A stretch of DNA of 64,000 nucleotides from Microbacterium sp. zg-Y1090. GTDB taxonomy: Bacteria > Actinomycetota > Actinomycetes > Actinomycetales > Microbacteriaceae. The first letter of the stretch is position 1, and every line of letters starts with the position of its first letter. Of the stretch, positions 7,328 to 16,687 are shown in pieces. The position numbers were made by a program, and so were the translations under genes. The stretch lies in NCBI RefSeq assembly GCF_030246945.1, contig NZ_CP126742.1, positions 2,232,001 to 2,296,000 on the forward strand. Direction: 5' to 3'. The notes under the pieces are model-generated. The model did no database searches and had not been told where the DNA came from. It worked only from the letters and a program-made list of their open reading frames with translations.

Positions 7328-8589
7328 CGGCCTTCCTCCCCGCCGTCGCCCCGCGTGCGCGCGGCCTCCTTCGCCGCCTTCGCCGCCTTCGCCTCGCGGC
7401 GCTGCAGCGCGCGCTGCCGGCGGGTGGGCGGCGGGTTGCGCTTGACCTTGACCGCCCCGGCGGACTCGGCGACCCCGCTCATCGCGTTGGCGGAGGTGAC
7501 GGCGTTGCGACGCGAGCGCAGGAAGATGGCCAGGATGATCGCGATGGCCGCGACAGCACCGACCAGCACGCCGACGACCTGGCCCAGCCACACCACGACG
7601 AGGGCGGCGAGCGCGCCGACCGCGCCGGCGGCCGGCAGGGTCAGCAGCCAGCCGACCATGATGCGCCCCACCGTGCGCCAGCGCACCTTCGAGCCGCGCC
7701 GGCCGAGACCCGACCCGATGACCGATCCCGAGGCGACCTGCGTCGTCGACAGGGCGAAGCCCAGGGCGCTGGAGGCGAGGATCGTGGACGCCGTGGACGC
7801 CTCGGCGGAGAAGCCCTGCGCCGGCTTGACGTCGGTGAGACCCTTGCCGAGCGTGCGGATGATGCGCCAGCCGCCCATGTAGGTGCCGAGCGCGATGGTC
7901 ACGGCGCACGCGACGATCACCCAGAGCTGAGGCTGCGCGGCGGTCTGCCAGCCGACGGTGATGAGCGCGAGGGTGATGACACCCATCGTCTTCTGCGCGT
8001 CGTTGGTGCCGTGCGCCAGCGCGACGAGCGACGACGTGAAGATCTGTCCCCAGCGGAACCCGTCGCGGCCGTCGGGCTTGTTGTCGTAGCGGCGGGTCAT
8101 CGCGTAGGCGAGCTTGGTGACCGTGAACGCGATGATGCCGGCCGTGAGCGGCGCGATCAGCGCCGGGAGCACGACCTTCGACATCACCACGCCCACATCG
8201 ATGGCCGCTGCGCTCGCCCCGACGAGGGTCGCGCCGATGAGGCCGCCGAACAGCGCGTGCGACGAGCTGGAGGGCAGGCCCAGCAGCCAGGTGAGCATGT
8301 TCCAGGTGATCGCGCCGATGAGGCCGGCGAAGATGATCGACGGGAAGATCGAGGCGGAGATCTCCTCCTCGCGGATGATCCCTCCCGAGATGGTCTTGGC
8401 CACCTCGGTGGAAAGGAACGCGCCGACGAGGTTGAGGACGGCGGCCAGCAGCACCGCGGTCTTGGGCTTGAGGGCACCGGTCGCGATGGGCGTGGCCATC
8501 GCGTTGGCGGTGTCGTGGAAGCCGTTGGTGAAGTCGAAGAAGAGCGCCAGTGCGATCACCAGCACGACGATGAGGGCTGCGGTTTCCAC
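7324..8589 (-). CDS. pit: Low-affinity inorganic phosphate transporter, Pit family
   Basis: The product is 421 residues and carries phosphate, probably as a neutral metal-phosphate complex, in symport with protons (family knowledge). The diagnostic duplicated motif is seen as FDFTNGFHDTANAMATPIAT at the start and LAHGTNDAQKTMGVITLAL in the second half. About ten membrane helices are visible; the C-terminal 50 residues are basic with KAAKAAKEAA repeats and are cytosolic. No PhoU-like gene is adjacent; instead the 111-residue protein follows with a four-base overlap. I could not identify its promoter with confidence in the 197-bp divergent gap to ptrB. Confidence 0.93.
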   Translation of the reverse strand: METAALIVVLVIALALFFDFTNGFHDTANAMATPIATGALKPKTAVLLAAVLNLVGAFLSTEVAKTISGGIIREEEISASIFPSIIFAGLIGAITWNMLTWLLGLPSSSSHALFGGLIGATLVGASAAAIDVGVVMSKVVLPALIAPLTAGIIAFTVTKLAYAMTRRYDNKPDGRDGFRWGQIFTSSLVALAHGTNDAQKTMGVITLALITVGWQTAAQPQLWVIVACAVTIALGTYMGGWRIIRTLGKGLTDVKPAQGFSAEASTASTILASSALGFALSTTQVASGSVIGSGLGRRGSKVRWRTVGRIMVGWLLTLPAAGAVGALAALVVVWLGQVVGVLVGAVAAIAIILAIFLRSRRNAVTSANAMSGVAESAGAVKVKRNPPPTRRQRALQRREAKAAKAAKEAARTRGDGGEEGR

Positions 8590-8774
8590 CGTTCGCTTTC
8601 CGTCAGGAGATGGGGGGAAGGGTGCCGACGATGTCGGCCGTGCGAACGAACAGTTCAGCGGGTAGTTGTGCTCCGTTTACCGAGCCGACAGAAATCTTCG
8701 CACATCCGCGCCCGCGATTCTTACCGACCGGCGCTGTTCTGCGGCGACGTTCAGGCGCGGCGCGCGGGGCCGAC

Positions 8775-8780
8775 TAGCGT
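8775..8780 (+). promoter_or_regulatory. -10 box (TAGCGT) of ptrB, 6 nt before GTG
   Basis: TAGCGT, then GAGAGG, then GTG at 8787; leaderless spacing. Confidence 0.6.
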
Positions 8781-8786
8781 GAGAGG

Positions 8787-10922
8787 GTGACCGCCACCGC
8801 GCAGACGCCCCAGGACTCCCCCGCTCCCCCCGTCGCCGAACGGCGTCCGCGGGAGCGCACGCACCACGGCGATACCGTCGTCGACGCGTACGAATGGCTG
8901 CGAGCCAAGGACGACCCGGGGGTGATCGCCCACCTCGAAGCCGAGAACGCCTACACCGAAGCCCGCACCGCGCATCTGGCGCCGCTGCGCGAGCGGATCT
9001 TCGAGGAGATCAAGGGCCGCACCCTCGAGACCGACCTGTCGGTGCCGACGCGGCGCGGAAGCTGGTGGTACTACGCCCGCACCGAGGAGGGCCGGCAGTA
9101 CGCGATCCACTGCCGCGCCCCCCTGGCATCCCCCGAGGACTGGACCCCGCCGGCGCTCACGCCCGGCACGCCCGTCCCCGGCGAGCAGGTCCTGCTCGAC
9201 GGCAACGTCGAAGCCGAGGGCAACGACTTCTTCTCGCTCGGCAGCTTCGAGGTCAGCGACGACGGCGCCCTGCTGCTGTATGGCGTCGACGTCGAAGGCG
9301 ACGAGCGCTACACGGTGCGGGTGCGCGACCTCGCCACCGGCGAGACGCTCCCCGACGAGATCCCCGGCACGTTCGCCGGCGCGACCTTCTCCCCCGACGC
9401 CCGGTTCATCGTCTACACGACCGTCGACGACGCATGGCGACCCGACACGGTGTGGCTGCACGAACTGGGCACACCCGTCGCCGAAGACGCCCGGATCTTC
9501 TCCGAGCCCGACGAGCGGTACTGGGTCGGGGCGGGCTTCACCCACAGCCGCCGGTTCCTGATGGTCGAGCTGGGCTCATCGGTGACGTCGGAGGAATGGC
9601 TGCTGGATGCCGACGACCTGCGGGGCGCCCCGCGCGTGGTGTGGCCGCGTCGCGACGGCGTGGAGTACTCCTCGGAGCACGCGGTCGTCGACGGCGAGGA
9701 TGTGCTGTACGTGCTGCACAACGACGGCGCGCTGGACTTCGAGCTCGTGCGGGTCGCGGCCGCGGATCCCGCGGGTGCCCGGGCCACCGTCATCCCGCAT
9801 GAGCCCGGTCGGCGCCTGCTGGGCGTCTCGACGTTCCGCGACTGGGCGGTCGCCGGCTACCGCCGCGACGGTCTCGAGCGGCTCGCGATGCTCGACTACA
9901 GCACCGAGGCGCTCGACGAGATCCCGTTCGACGAGCCGCTGTACAGCGTGGGGCTGTCGGGCAACCCGGAGTGGGCTCCGCCCGTGCTGCGCCTGGGATA
10001 CGGCTCCTTCGTCACGCCCGGCACGGTGTACGACTACGTCGTGGCGACCGGCGAGATGCTGCTGCGCAAGCGCCAGCCGGTGCTGGGCGGCTACGTCGCC
10101 GCCGACTACGCGCAGGAGCGCGTGTGGGCGACGGCCGCCGACGGCACGCAGGTGCCGGTGTCGCTGGTGTGGAAGCGCTCGTTCGGCACCCCCGGCTCCG
10201 AGGGACCCCGCCCGCTGCACCTCTACGGGTACGGCTCCTACGAGCATTCCATCGACCCCGGCTTCTCCGTCGCGCGGCTGTCGCTGCTGGACCGCGGCGT
10301 CGTCTTCGCCGTCGCCCACGTGCGCGGCGGCGGCGAGATGGGCCGTCAGTGGTACGAGGACGGCAAGCTGCTGCACAAGCGCAACACGTTCACCGACTTC
10401 GTGGACGCCGCTCGGCACCTGGTGGCCGCCGGCTACACCTCCCCCGACCGGATGGTGGCCGAGGGCGGCTCGGCGGGCGGGCTGCTGATGGGTGCGGTGG
10501 CGAACCTGGCACCGGAGCTGTTCGCCGGCATCCTGGCCGGGGTGCCCTTCGTCGACGCCCTCACCACGATCCTCGATCCGTCGCTGCCGCTGACGGTGAT
10601 CGAGTGGGACGAGTGGGGCGATCCCCTCCACGACGCCGACGTGTACGCCTACATGAAGTCGTACTCTCCCTACGAGAACGTCCGCGAGGGCGTCACCTAC
10701 CCGCGCATCCTCGCCGTGACGTCCCTCAATGACACCCGGGTGCTCTACGTCGAGCCGGCCAAGTGGGTCGCGCGCCTGCGCGAGGTCGGCGCCGATGCGC
10801 TGCTGAAGTGCGAGATGGTCGCCGGCCACGGCGGCGTCTCGGGGCGCTACAACTCCTGGAAGGAGCGCGCATTCGAGCTCGCGTGGCTGCTGGAGGTGCT
10901 GGGGGTCGCCGACCCCGCGTGA
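8787..10922 (+). CDS. ptrB: Oligopeptidase B (S9A prolyl oligopeptidase family)
   Basis: The product is 711 residues. Residues 1 to about 420 form the beta-propeller that filters substrates by size; the rest is an alpha/beta hydrolase. The catalytic triad is Ser562 in GGSAGGLLMG, Asp649 in LNDTRV and His681 in AGHGGVSGRYN. The phrase HVRGGGEMGRQWYEDGKLL is typical of protease II, which cuts short peptides after Arg or Lys. No signal peptide is seen, so it should be cytosolic. The GTG start is fixed by the leaderless promoter box. Monocistronic, convergent with pfkA. Confidence 0.93.
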   Translation: MTATAQTPQDSPAPPVAERRPRERTHHGDTVVDAYEWLRAKDDPGVIAHLEAENAYTEARTAHLAPLRERIFEEIKGRTLETDLSVPTRRGSWWYYARTEEGRQYAIHCRAPLASPEDWTPPALTPGTPVPGEQVLLDGNVEAEGNDFFSLGSFEVSDDGALLLYGVDVEGDERYTVRVRDLATGETLPDEIPGTFAGATFSPDARFIVYTTVDDAWRPDTVWLHELGTPVAEDARIFSEPDERYWVGAGFTHSRRFLMVELGSSVTSEEWLLDADDLRGAPRVVWPRRDGVEYSSEHAVVDGEDVLYVLHNDGALDFELVRVAAADPAGARATVIPHEPGRRLLGVSTFRDWAVAGYRRDGLERLAMLDYSTEALDEIPFDEPLYSVGLSGNPEWAPPVLRLGYGSFVTPGTVYDYVVATGEMLLRKRQPVLGGYVAADYAQERVWATAADGTQVPVSLVWKRSFGTPGSEGPRPLHLYGYGSYEHSIDPGFSVARLSLLDRGVVFAVAHVRGGGEMGRQWYEDGKLLHKRNTFTDFVDAARHLVAAGYTSPDRMVAEGGSAGGLLMGAVANLAPELFAGILAGVPFVDALTTILDPSLPLTVIEWDEWGDPLHDADVYAYMKSYSPYENVREGVTYPRILAVTSLNDTRVLYVEPAKWVARLREVGADALLKCEMVAGHGGVSGRYNSWKERAFELAWLLEVLGVADPA

Positions 10923-10963
10923 GCGGGCGGGATCAGCGGTCGTCGCCGCCCCCGGAACGCCGT

Positions 10964-11007
10964 GATCCCGGGAGCCCTCCCCGTGACAGGGGCGGTCTCC
11001 CGGGATC
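10964..11007. terminator. Bidirectional hairpin between ptrB and pfkA
   Basis: GATCCCGGGAG at 10964-10974 pairs perfectly with 10997-11007; the loop itself can form an inner CCCC/GGGG stem. Confidence 0.75.
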
Positions 11008-11028
11008 CGGGGTCGCAACGACGCGAGG

Positions 11029-12057
11029 TCAGCCGAAGAGCGCGGCAGCCTCTTCGTAGCGGTACAGCGGCACGGTGTTGAGCTCGCCGAGGGCCTCCTC
11101 GAACGAGACGCGCACGATGTCGGTGCCCTTCATCGACACCATCTGGCCCCACGCGCCATCGACGATGGCGTCTGCGGCGTGCAGCCCCAGGCGGGTCGCC
11201 AGCACGCGGTCGAACGCCGAGGGCGAACCACCCCGCTGGATGTGGCCGAGGACCGTCGCGCGCGTCTCGATGCCGGTGATGCGCTCGATCTCGGGCGCGA
11301 TGATCTCGCCGATTCCGCCCAGGCGGGGGCGGTTGAAGGCGTCGAGGCCCTTGTCGCTGTACGCCTCGTCCATGCCGCTCAGCTTGAAGCCCTCCGAGAC
11401 GACCACCAGCGGCGCACGGCCGCGGTCGTGGGCCTTGGACACCTGCTCGCAGATGTCGTCGATCGACATCGGCACCTCGGGGATGCAGATGACGTGTGCG
11501 CCCGCGGCCATGCCGGCGTGCAGGGCGATCCAGCCGACGTGACGCCCCATGACCTCGGCGACCATGCACCGCTGGTGCGAGTCGCCGGTGGTGCGCAGGC
11601 GGTCCATCGCGTCCGTGGCGATGTTGACCGCCGTGTCGAAGCCGAACGAGTAGTCGGTGGCCCGCAGGTCGTTGTCGATCGTCTTGGGCACGCCGAGCAC
11701 GTTGATGCCGTCCTTGGACAGCCGGTTCGCGGCGGCAAGGGTGCCCTCGCCGCCGATGGCGATGATGCCGTCGATGCGGTGACCGTAGAGCGTCTTGGCG
11801 ATGTTCTCCGCGCCGCCGCGGGGGCCCTCGTAGGGGTTCGTGCGGCTGGTGCCGAGGATGGTGCCGCCGACCTTGGACAGGCCCTTCACCTCGTGGCGGG
11901 TCAGCGGGAAGAAGTCCGCGTCCACCACGCCCCGCCAGCCGTCGCGGATCCCGACGAACTCGAGGTCGTAGGTGGTCGTGCCCTTGAGCACGACGCCGCG
12001 GATGACCGCGTTCAGGCCCGGGCAGTCGCCGCCGCTGGTGAGGATGCCGATCTTCAT
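11029..12057 (-). CDS. pfkA: ATP-dependent 6-phosphofructokinase
   Basis: The product is 342 residues and phosphorylates fructose 6-phosphate in glycolysis. SGGDCPGLNAVIRG opens the chain, IGGEGTLAAA is the phosphoryl-donor loop, GVPKTIDNDL carries the catalytic aspartate and MGRHVGWIA contacts the substrate. The GGEGT loop (rather than GGDGS of E. coli or GGDDT of PPi enzymes) is the form I know from actinobacterial ATP-dependent enzymes. The leader has AAGGAC before the ATG and a TAGTGT box at 12113. Confidence 0.94.
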   Translation of the reverse strand: MKIGILTSGGDCPGLNAVIRGVVLKGTTTYDLEFVGIRDGWRGVVDADFFPLTRHEVKGLSKVGGTILGTSRTNPYEGPRGGAENIAKTLYGHRIDGIIAIGGEGTLAAANRLSKDGINVLGVPKTIDNDLRATDYSFGFDTAVNIATDAMDRLRTTGDSHQRCMVAEVMGRHVGWIALHAGMAAGAHVICIPEVPMSIDDICEQVSKAHDRGRAPLVVVSEGFKLSGMDEAYSDKGLDAFNRPRLGGIGEIIAPEIERITGIETRATVLGHIQRGGSPSAFDRVLATRLGLHAADAIVDGAWGQMVSMKGTDIVRVSFEEALGELNTVPLYRYEEAAALFG

Positions 12058-12112
12058 GGAACGTCCTTGCTGTCAGCTTTCAGTGATGTGTACGGCCACG
12101 TTGCCTTCCTCG

Positions 12113-12118
12113 ACACTA
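12113..12118 (-). promoter_or_regulatory. Candidate -10 (TAGTGT) of pfkA
   Basis: TAGTGT on the minus strand, about 56 nt before the pfkA start codon; gives a leader near 50 nt. Confidence 0.4.
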
Positions 12119-12164
12119 TCGGCGCCCGCCGTCGCCTGCCAGACGCGCGGGCCGGAGGAAATGC

Positions 12165-12196
12165 GACGCGGCCCCGCCGGGGGGCGGGGCCGCGTC
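12165..12196 (-). terminator. Hairpin after the SNF2 helicase gene
   Basis: A perfect 14-bp stem (GACGCGGCCCCGCC and complement) with a 4-nt loop, 32 nt past the helicase stop. It lies before the pfkA promoter box. Confidence 0.75.
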
Positions 12197-12227
12197 CATC
12201 TGTGGCCACGATGGCGGCAGCGGCGCG

Positions 12228-14381
12228 TCAGCTGCCGCCGAGCGACCGCCGCAGCAGATGCATGAGAGCCGACAGCTGCACCGAGTCCGTCGATGCCGCC
12301 TCCGCCGCCTCGCCGTCCAGTGCGCGGGCCGCGAGCCCCTGCTTCGAGTCGATGAGCTCCGCGATCTTCGTGTCGATCGTGTGGGCCGCGATGATGCGCC
12401 ACGCCGTGACCGGCTCACCCTGACCGATGCGGTGCACGCGGTCGATCGCCTGCGTCTGCTCGGCCGCCGTCCACGACAGCTCCGCGAGCACGACGTTGGA
12501 TGCCGCCTGCAGGTTGAGTCCCACGCCGGCTGCCGTCAGCGAGCACACCGCGATGCCCACTCCCGGGTCGTTGTTGAACGCGTCGATGGCCTCCTGGCGC
12601 GCGGGCGTCGTCTGGTCGCCGCGGATCGAGACGGTGCGCAGCCCTGCCGCGGCGAAGTGCGCCTCGGCGGCATCCATGACGTCGATGTGCTTGGCGAAGA
12701 AGACGACCTTGCCCACCGACCGCTGCAGCTGCACGGCGTAGTCCGCCGCGAGCAGCGCCTTGGCCTGGCCGATGCGCCGCACCATGGTGAAGACGTTCTC
12801 CGAGCCGGAACCCGCGGCCTTGGCCTCTTCGAGCTCGTTGTGCGCGACGAGCCGCACGATGTCCTCGTCGAAGTCGCCCAGGAACACCCGGTCCCCACGC
12901 GCTTCGAGGATGCGGCGGTACTTCGCCGCGAGACGGTCGCCCAGCTCGCGCTCCGCAGCCCTGATCGAGCGGCCGAACTCGTCGTCCAGCTCCACCGGGA
13001 GATCGGCGATCAGCTTGTCGGGGAGGTCCGCGGCGACGTCCTTCTTCTTGCGCCGCACGATCCCCATCGAGATGACCGCTTCCCGCGCCTCGGGGTAGAA
13101 CGCCTTGTCCGCCGGAGTCAATCCCGTCGCGTCGAGCTTCTCCATCAGCTCGGGGCCGGGCTTCTCGCCGTTGGTCCAGCCGAGGAACCGCCAGATCGCA
13201 TCGAAGTCCTCGACGTCGTTGATCAGCGGGGTTCCCGTCAGCGCCAGCATGAGCGGGTCGCTCGTCTGCTCGCGGATGCGGCCCGCCAGCGCCAGCACGT
13301 TCTGCGAACGCTGCGACGAGAGGTTCTTGATGAAGTGGGCCTCGTCGACGACCATGCCCTTCAGCCCGATCGAGCTGAGCCAGGACAGGTGGCGGTCGAG
13401 GATCTCGTAGTTGACGATGAAGACGTCGGCGAACGCGTCGAGGTCCTCCCCGTCACCCTGGATGACCGTCGCGCGCCGCTGCGGCGTCCAGCGGTGCACC
13501 TCGCGCGCCCAGTTCATCTTGACGACGTTGGGGACGACCACCAGCAGCGGGTAGGCGTCGGCGACGGATGCCGCCAGCACCGACTCCGCGGTCTTTCCCA
13601 GACCCGGCTCGTCGGCCAGCAGGAAGCTGCGGTGGCCGTGACGCACCGACTCCAGGAACCGCGACTGGTGCGGCATGATCTCCAGGCCCTTGGGCGACAG
13701 GCGATCGAACTCCGGCATGGGGGGCAGGTCCATCGAGGCCGCGCTGCCGCCGGCGCCGGTCTCGAACGCCTTGTACAGCGGGCCCATGAGCTCCCAGCCG
13801 TCGAGTCGGCGACGAGGGGTGTCCGCGGGGTTGCGGCGGTGGAGGTCCGGCGCCAGGAACGGGTTCGCCTCGCGGCGTGCTTCGACCTGCGGCGGCACGA
13901 CCTGCCGTGAGCTCATGGCGGCGGGGACCACGGGCGCCGCGACGGGCACGGTGTCGGTGATGATGAGCTCGTCCGGCGGAAGCTCCGCCCCCGATTCCAG
14001 CAGCCAGTCCCGCCGCATGCGCTTGGCGACCGGCGACGTGGCCTGGTCGACCTCGAGCAGCTGGATCAGCGAGGTGTCGCGCGCGGCGGTCTTCGCGAGG
14101 ATCGTCGCCACTCCGTCGAGCCGCTTCAGCAGCTCGGCGCGTGCGGCGTCGGTGACCTCGGTGTCGGCCTTGACCCGGGCGCGCTCCTCGCGGACGAGGA
14201 ACGCGATCACCTGGAACTTCACGCGGTTGGTGGGTCCCAGCTTGCCGCGCTGGGACTTCGCCTCGACCTCGCGCACCTTGCGGGCGAGGATCGGGATGAT
14301 GGGCGCTTCGTCATCGCGTCGGGATGACGTGTTCTTCCTGCGGCGCGACGTGGACTGCGCGGCGGGTGCCGTGGGCGGCAT
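12228..14381 (-). CDS. SNF2-family DEAD/DEAH helicase-like ATPase
   Basis: The product is 717 residues. Residues 1 to about 210 are an N-terminal region of no known family. The ATPase core has Lys263 in the Walker A loop DEPGLGKTAES, Asp346-Glu-Ala-His349 (VVDEAHFIKN), ALTGTPLIND, and in the second RecA lobe LNLQAASNVVLAE and the arginine-finger motif QAIDRVHRIGQ. This is the SNF2/RapA group, which moves along double-stranded DNA using ATP; no nuclease or methylase neighbour suggests a defence role. I chose ATG 14381 because AGGAGGAG precedes it; an ATG at 14441 would add 20 residues but has no ribosome-binding site. Confidence 0.88.
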   Translation of the reverse strand: MPPTAPAAQSTSRRRKNTSSRRDDEAPIIPILARKVREVEAKSQRGKLGPTNRVKFQVIAFLVREERARVKADTEVTDAARAELLKRLDGVATILAKTAARDTSLIQLLEVDQATSPVAKRMRRDWLLESGAELPPDELIITDTVPVAAPVVPAAMSSRQVVPPQVEARREANPFLAPDLHRRNPADTPRRRLDGWELMGPLYKAFETGAGGSAASMDLPPMPEFDRLSPKGLEIMPHQSRFLESVRHGHRSFLLADEPGLGKTAESVLAASVADAYPLLVVVPNVVKMNWAREVHRWTPQRRATVIQGDGEDLDAFADVFIVNYEILDRHLSWLSSIGLKGMVVDEAHFIKNLSSQRSQNVLALAGRIREQTSDPLMLALTGTPLINDVEDFDAIWRFLGWTNGEKPGPELMEKLDATGLTPADKAFYPEAREAVISMGIVRRKKKDVAADLPDKLIADLPVELDDEFGRSIRAAERELGDRLAAKYRRILEARGDRVFLGDFDEDIVRLVAHNELEEAKAAGSGSENVFTMVRRIGQAKALLAADYAVQLQRSVGKVVFFAKHIDVMDAAEAHFAAAGLRTVSIRGDQTTPARQEAIDAFNNDPGVGIAVCSLTAAGVGLNLQAASNVVLAELSWTAAEQTQAIDRVHRIGQGEPVTAWRIIAAHTIDTKIAELIDSKQGLAARALDGEAAEAASTDSVQLSALMHLLRRSLGGS

Positions 14382-14555
14382 GCTCCTCCTGGGCGTGGAT
14401 GCCGGATGCCTCGGGAGTCCCGGGGCGGGATCGATGTGCATGTGACCGCGTGCGGCTCGGTTGCCGGGACGACCGCGGTCTCAGGGACGACGCACGACGC
14501 GCCACGGGCATACATCAGCCGACTGCGGCGACGAAGCGTCTCTTCCCCGATGCAC

Positions 14556-14561
14556 AGTCTA
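14556..14561 (-). promoter_or_regulatory. Candidate -10 (TAGACT) of the helicase gene
   Basis: TAGACT on the minus strand about 175 nt before the chosen start; it implies an unusually long leader, so a second promoter is possible. Confidence 0.35.
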
Positions 14562-14575
14562 GGGCATGCGCGCGC

Positions 14576-15238
14576 TCAGCCCCAGATCATCGAGGCGATG
14601 TCTTCGGTGTAGCCTTCCGGGCCGTAGTTCAGCCACACCGTGGCGAGCCAGCCGTTGCCGCGGAAGAAGTGCGTCTCGCCCTTCTCCACGAGGTTGTCGT
14701 CGTAGTCCACGAGCGTCTCGGTGAGGCGGCACGCGGTGCCCCCCTGCGCGTCGGCGCAGGAGAACCCGGCGTTCGCCAGCGACCCCGCGAGGTCACCCGC
14801 CGCGGCGGGTTCGATCAGGGAGACGGTGGTGGCGATGCCCACCTCGGAGGGATAGCCCCACGTGCACCGCAGCGACGGGATGCCGGACTCGAGCAGTTGG
14901 AGGGCCTGGGCGTTCTGCGTCGAGGGCATGCTGATGCCGGGGTCGTTCAGAGGCGGCACTCCGGCTTCGAGCTGCGCGCGCATCGCCGGGGAGTAGATGT
15001 CGTCGCACGACGCCGGCAGTTCGATCGTGTCGGCCTCGGCCGGCTCGGTGGGCGTCGGCGACGGGGTCTGCGAGGGCGACGGCTCGGCGGTCACCGGCGG
15101 CGTGGCGCCGGTCCCGGAGGGTGCCGGCGCGGCCGGCTCCTGGGCGCAGCCCGCGAGGAGGAGGATCGCCGCGGCCGCGGCGGCGATCGTCGTGGCGCTG
15201 CGACGCAGCCGCGTCGAGGGGAAAGCCAAGGTGAACAC
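14576..15238 (-). CDS. Secreted lipoprotein of unknown function
   Basis: The product is 220 residues from a GTG that follows TACAGT by exactly 6 nt. A basic N-terminus, a poly-Ala helix and the lipobox LLLAGC (cysteine near residue 29) mark a lipoprotein. A Pro/Thr/Ser linker of about 40 residues follows. The mature domain has four further cysteines (SCDDIYS, LRCTWG, SCADAQ, TACRLTE), probably two disulphides. I recognise no family beyond general actinobacterial cell-surface proteins. Confidence 0.85.
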   Translation of the reverse strand: MFTLAFPSTRLRRSATTIAAAAAAILLLAGCAQEPAAPAPSGTGATPPVTAEPSPSQTPSPTPTEPAEADTIELPASCDDIYSPAMRAQLEAGVPPLNDPGISMPSTQNAQALQLLESGIPSLRCTWGYPSEVGIATTVSLIEPAAAGDLAGSLANAGFSCADAQGGTACRLTETLVDYDDNLVEKGETHFFRGNGWLATVWLNYGPEGYTEDIASMIWG

Positions 15239-15244
15239 GCTCCG

Positions 15245-15250
15245 ACTGTA
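15245..15250 (-). promoter_or_regulatory. -10 box (TACAGT) of the lipoprotein gene, 6 nt before GTG
   Basis: TACAGT, CGGAGC, then GTG at 15238 on the minus strand; leaderless spacing. Confidence 0.6.
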
Positions 15251-15358
15251 CCGTTCGCGCGCGCCCGGATCCGGCCGCCGCACCCGCACATGCCCTTGCA
15301 CCGGCTCGGCAGGGGGTACAGGATGCGGGAATCCACGCGAAGTCACGAAGGAGTGACG

Positions 15359-16687
15359 ATGACAGCAGCACCCGTGGTCTCCCGCCGGGGGTTCCTCGGC
15401 CTCGCCGGCGCCCTCGCGGGCACCGCCGCCCTGGCCTCCTGCAGCCCCGTGTCGGCATCGGGTCCCCGCCCCCTGCAGTACTGGCACCTGCTCAGCGGCG
15501 CCGACGGCGTGACCATGTCGGGGCTCGTCGACACCGCGAACGCGGCGCAGAGCGCCTATCGGGTCAGACCGACGGTGCTGTCGTGGGGCGAGCCGTACTA
15601 CACCAAGCTCGCCATGGCCGCCGCGGGCGGCCGGGCACCGGACCTCTCCGTGATGCATGCGTCCCGCGTGGTCGGCTATGCGCCGGGAGGGCTGCTGGAC
15701 ACCTGGGACGTGCAGCGCCTCGCCGACCTCGGCGTCGATGAGGCGTCGTTCCCCGCAGCGGTCTGGCAGAAGGGGTTCGTCGGAGACGACCTGTACAGCG
15801 TCGCGTTGGACGCGCATCCGTTCATCCTCATGTTCAACACCGACATCTGCGAGCGCGCCGGGGTGCTCGACGGCGACGGCCGCCTGCGCGCGGTGTCCTC
15901 CCCCGACGACTTCCTGGAGCTCGCCCGCGCCGTCGCCGGGGAGTCGGAGGGCCATGGCCTGTCGTACGGGTACCTGGGCGACGGCGCGCAGATGTGGCGC
16001 CTGTTCTACACCCTCTACACGCAGCACGGCAGCGAGATCGAACTGCCGGAGGGCGGCAGCGCCCGGATGGACGACGACGCCGCGCTGACGGCACTGACCT
16101 TCATGCAGCAGCTGCTCGATGGAGAGATCGCCGCGCGGGAGAACGACTACCAGTCGGCGATCGCGGAGTTCGCCACGGGCCGCAGCGGACTCTTCCTCAC
16201 CGGTGTCTGGGAGCTGCGGTCCATGCAGGAGCGGGATCTCCCGCTGGACGCGACGCTCATCCCGACGCTGTACGGCACCCCCAGCGTGTACGCCGACTCC
16301 CACGCCTTCACCCTGCCGCACCAGAGCGCCCCCGACCCCGCGACGAGAGACCTCGTCTACCGGTTCGTCGCGGACCTGCTGAAGGGGTCGTTCGACTGGG
16401 CGGGGGCCGGGCACATCCCGGCGTATCTGCCCGTCACCGAGGCGTCGTCCTATGCCGACCTCCTGCCGCAGGCCCACTACGCCGAGGCCGCTCAGCACGT
16501 GCGCTACGACCCGCCCGCCTGGTTCACCGGCTCGGGGTCGCGCTTCCAGGCCGAGTTCGGCTCGGCCGTGCAGAACGTGCTGCTGGGCGGCGACGACCCC
16601 TCCGCCGCGATCGCCCGCTTCCGATCGCGGCTGGACGCGCAGCTGAAGACACCCAACCCGGCCGACCCGCGAGGAGGCGCGTCATGA
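15359..16687 (+). CDS. Sugar ABC transporter substrate-binding lipoprotein (Tat-exported)
   Basis: The product is 442 residues. The N-terminus has a twin-arginine signal (Arg9-Arg10 in SRRGFLG) and a lipobox ending at Cys28 (ALASC), so it should be exported folded and anchored outside the membrane. The body resembles family 1 extracellular solute-binding proteins (MalE/UgpB type), with the usual DLSVMHASRVVGYAPGGLL and late-domain phrases. GAAGGAG sits 5 nt before the ATG. It is the first gene of a three-gene importer; no ATPase subunit is encoded, so it probably shares a general MsmK/MsiK-type ATPase made elsewhere, which is typical for this class (inference). The ligand is likely an oligosaccharide, not identified. 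Confidence 0.9.
   Translation: MTAAPVVSRRGFLGLAGALAGTAALASCSPVSASGPRPLQYWHLLSGADGVTMSGLVDTANAAQSAYRVRPTVLSWGEPYYTKLAMAAAGGRAPDLSVMHASRVVGYAPGGLLDTWDVQRLADLGVDEASFPAAVWQKGFVGDDLYSVALDAHPFILMFNTDICERAGVLDGDGRLRAVSSPDDFLELARAVAGESEGHGLSYGYLGDGAQMWRLFYTLYTQHGSEIELPEGGSARMDDDAALTALTFMQQLLDGEIAARENDYQSAIAEFATGRSGLFLTGVWELRSMQERDLPLDATLIPTLYGTPSVYADSHAFTLPHQSAPDPATRDLVYRFVADLLKGSFDWAGAGHIPAYLPVTEASSYADLLPQAHYAEAAQHVRYDPPAWFTGSGSRFQAEFGSAVQNVLLGGDDPSAAIARFRSRLDAQLKTPNPADPRGGAS

Noticed and set aside
8590-8786. Possible PHO box in the pit-ptrB gap
   Set aside because: I see only one imperfect GTTCG repeat (near 8650) and no clear direct-repeat array, so phosphate control cannot be supported.
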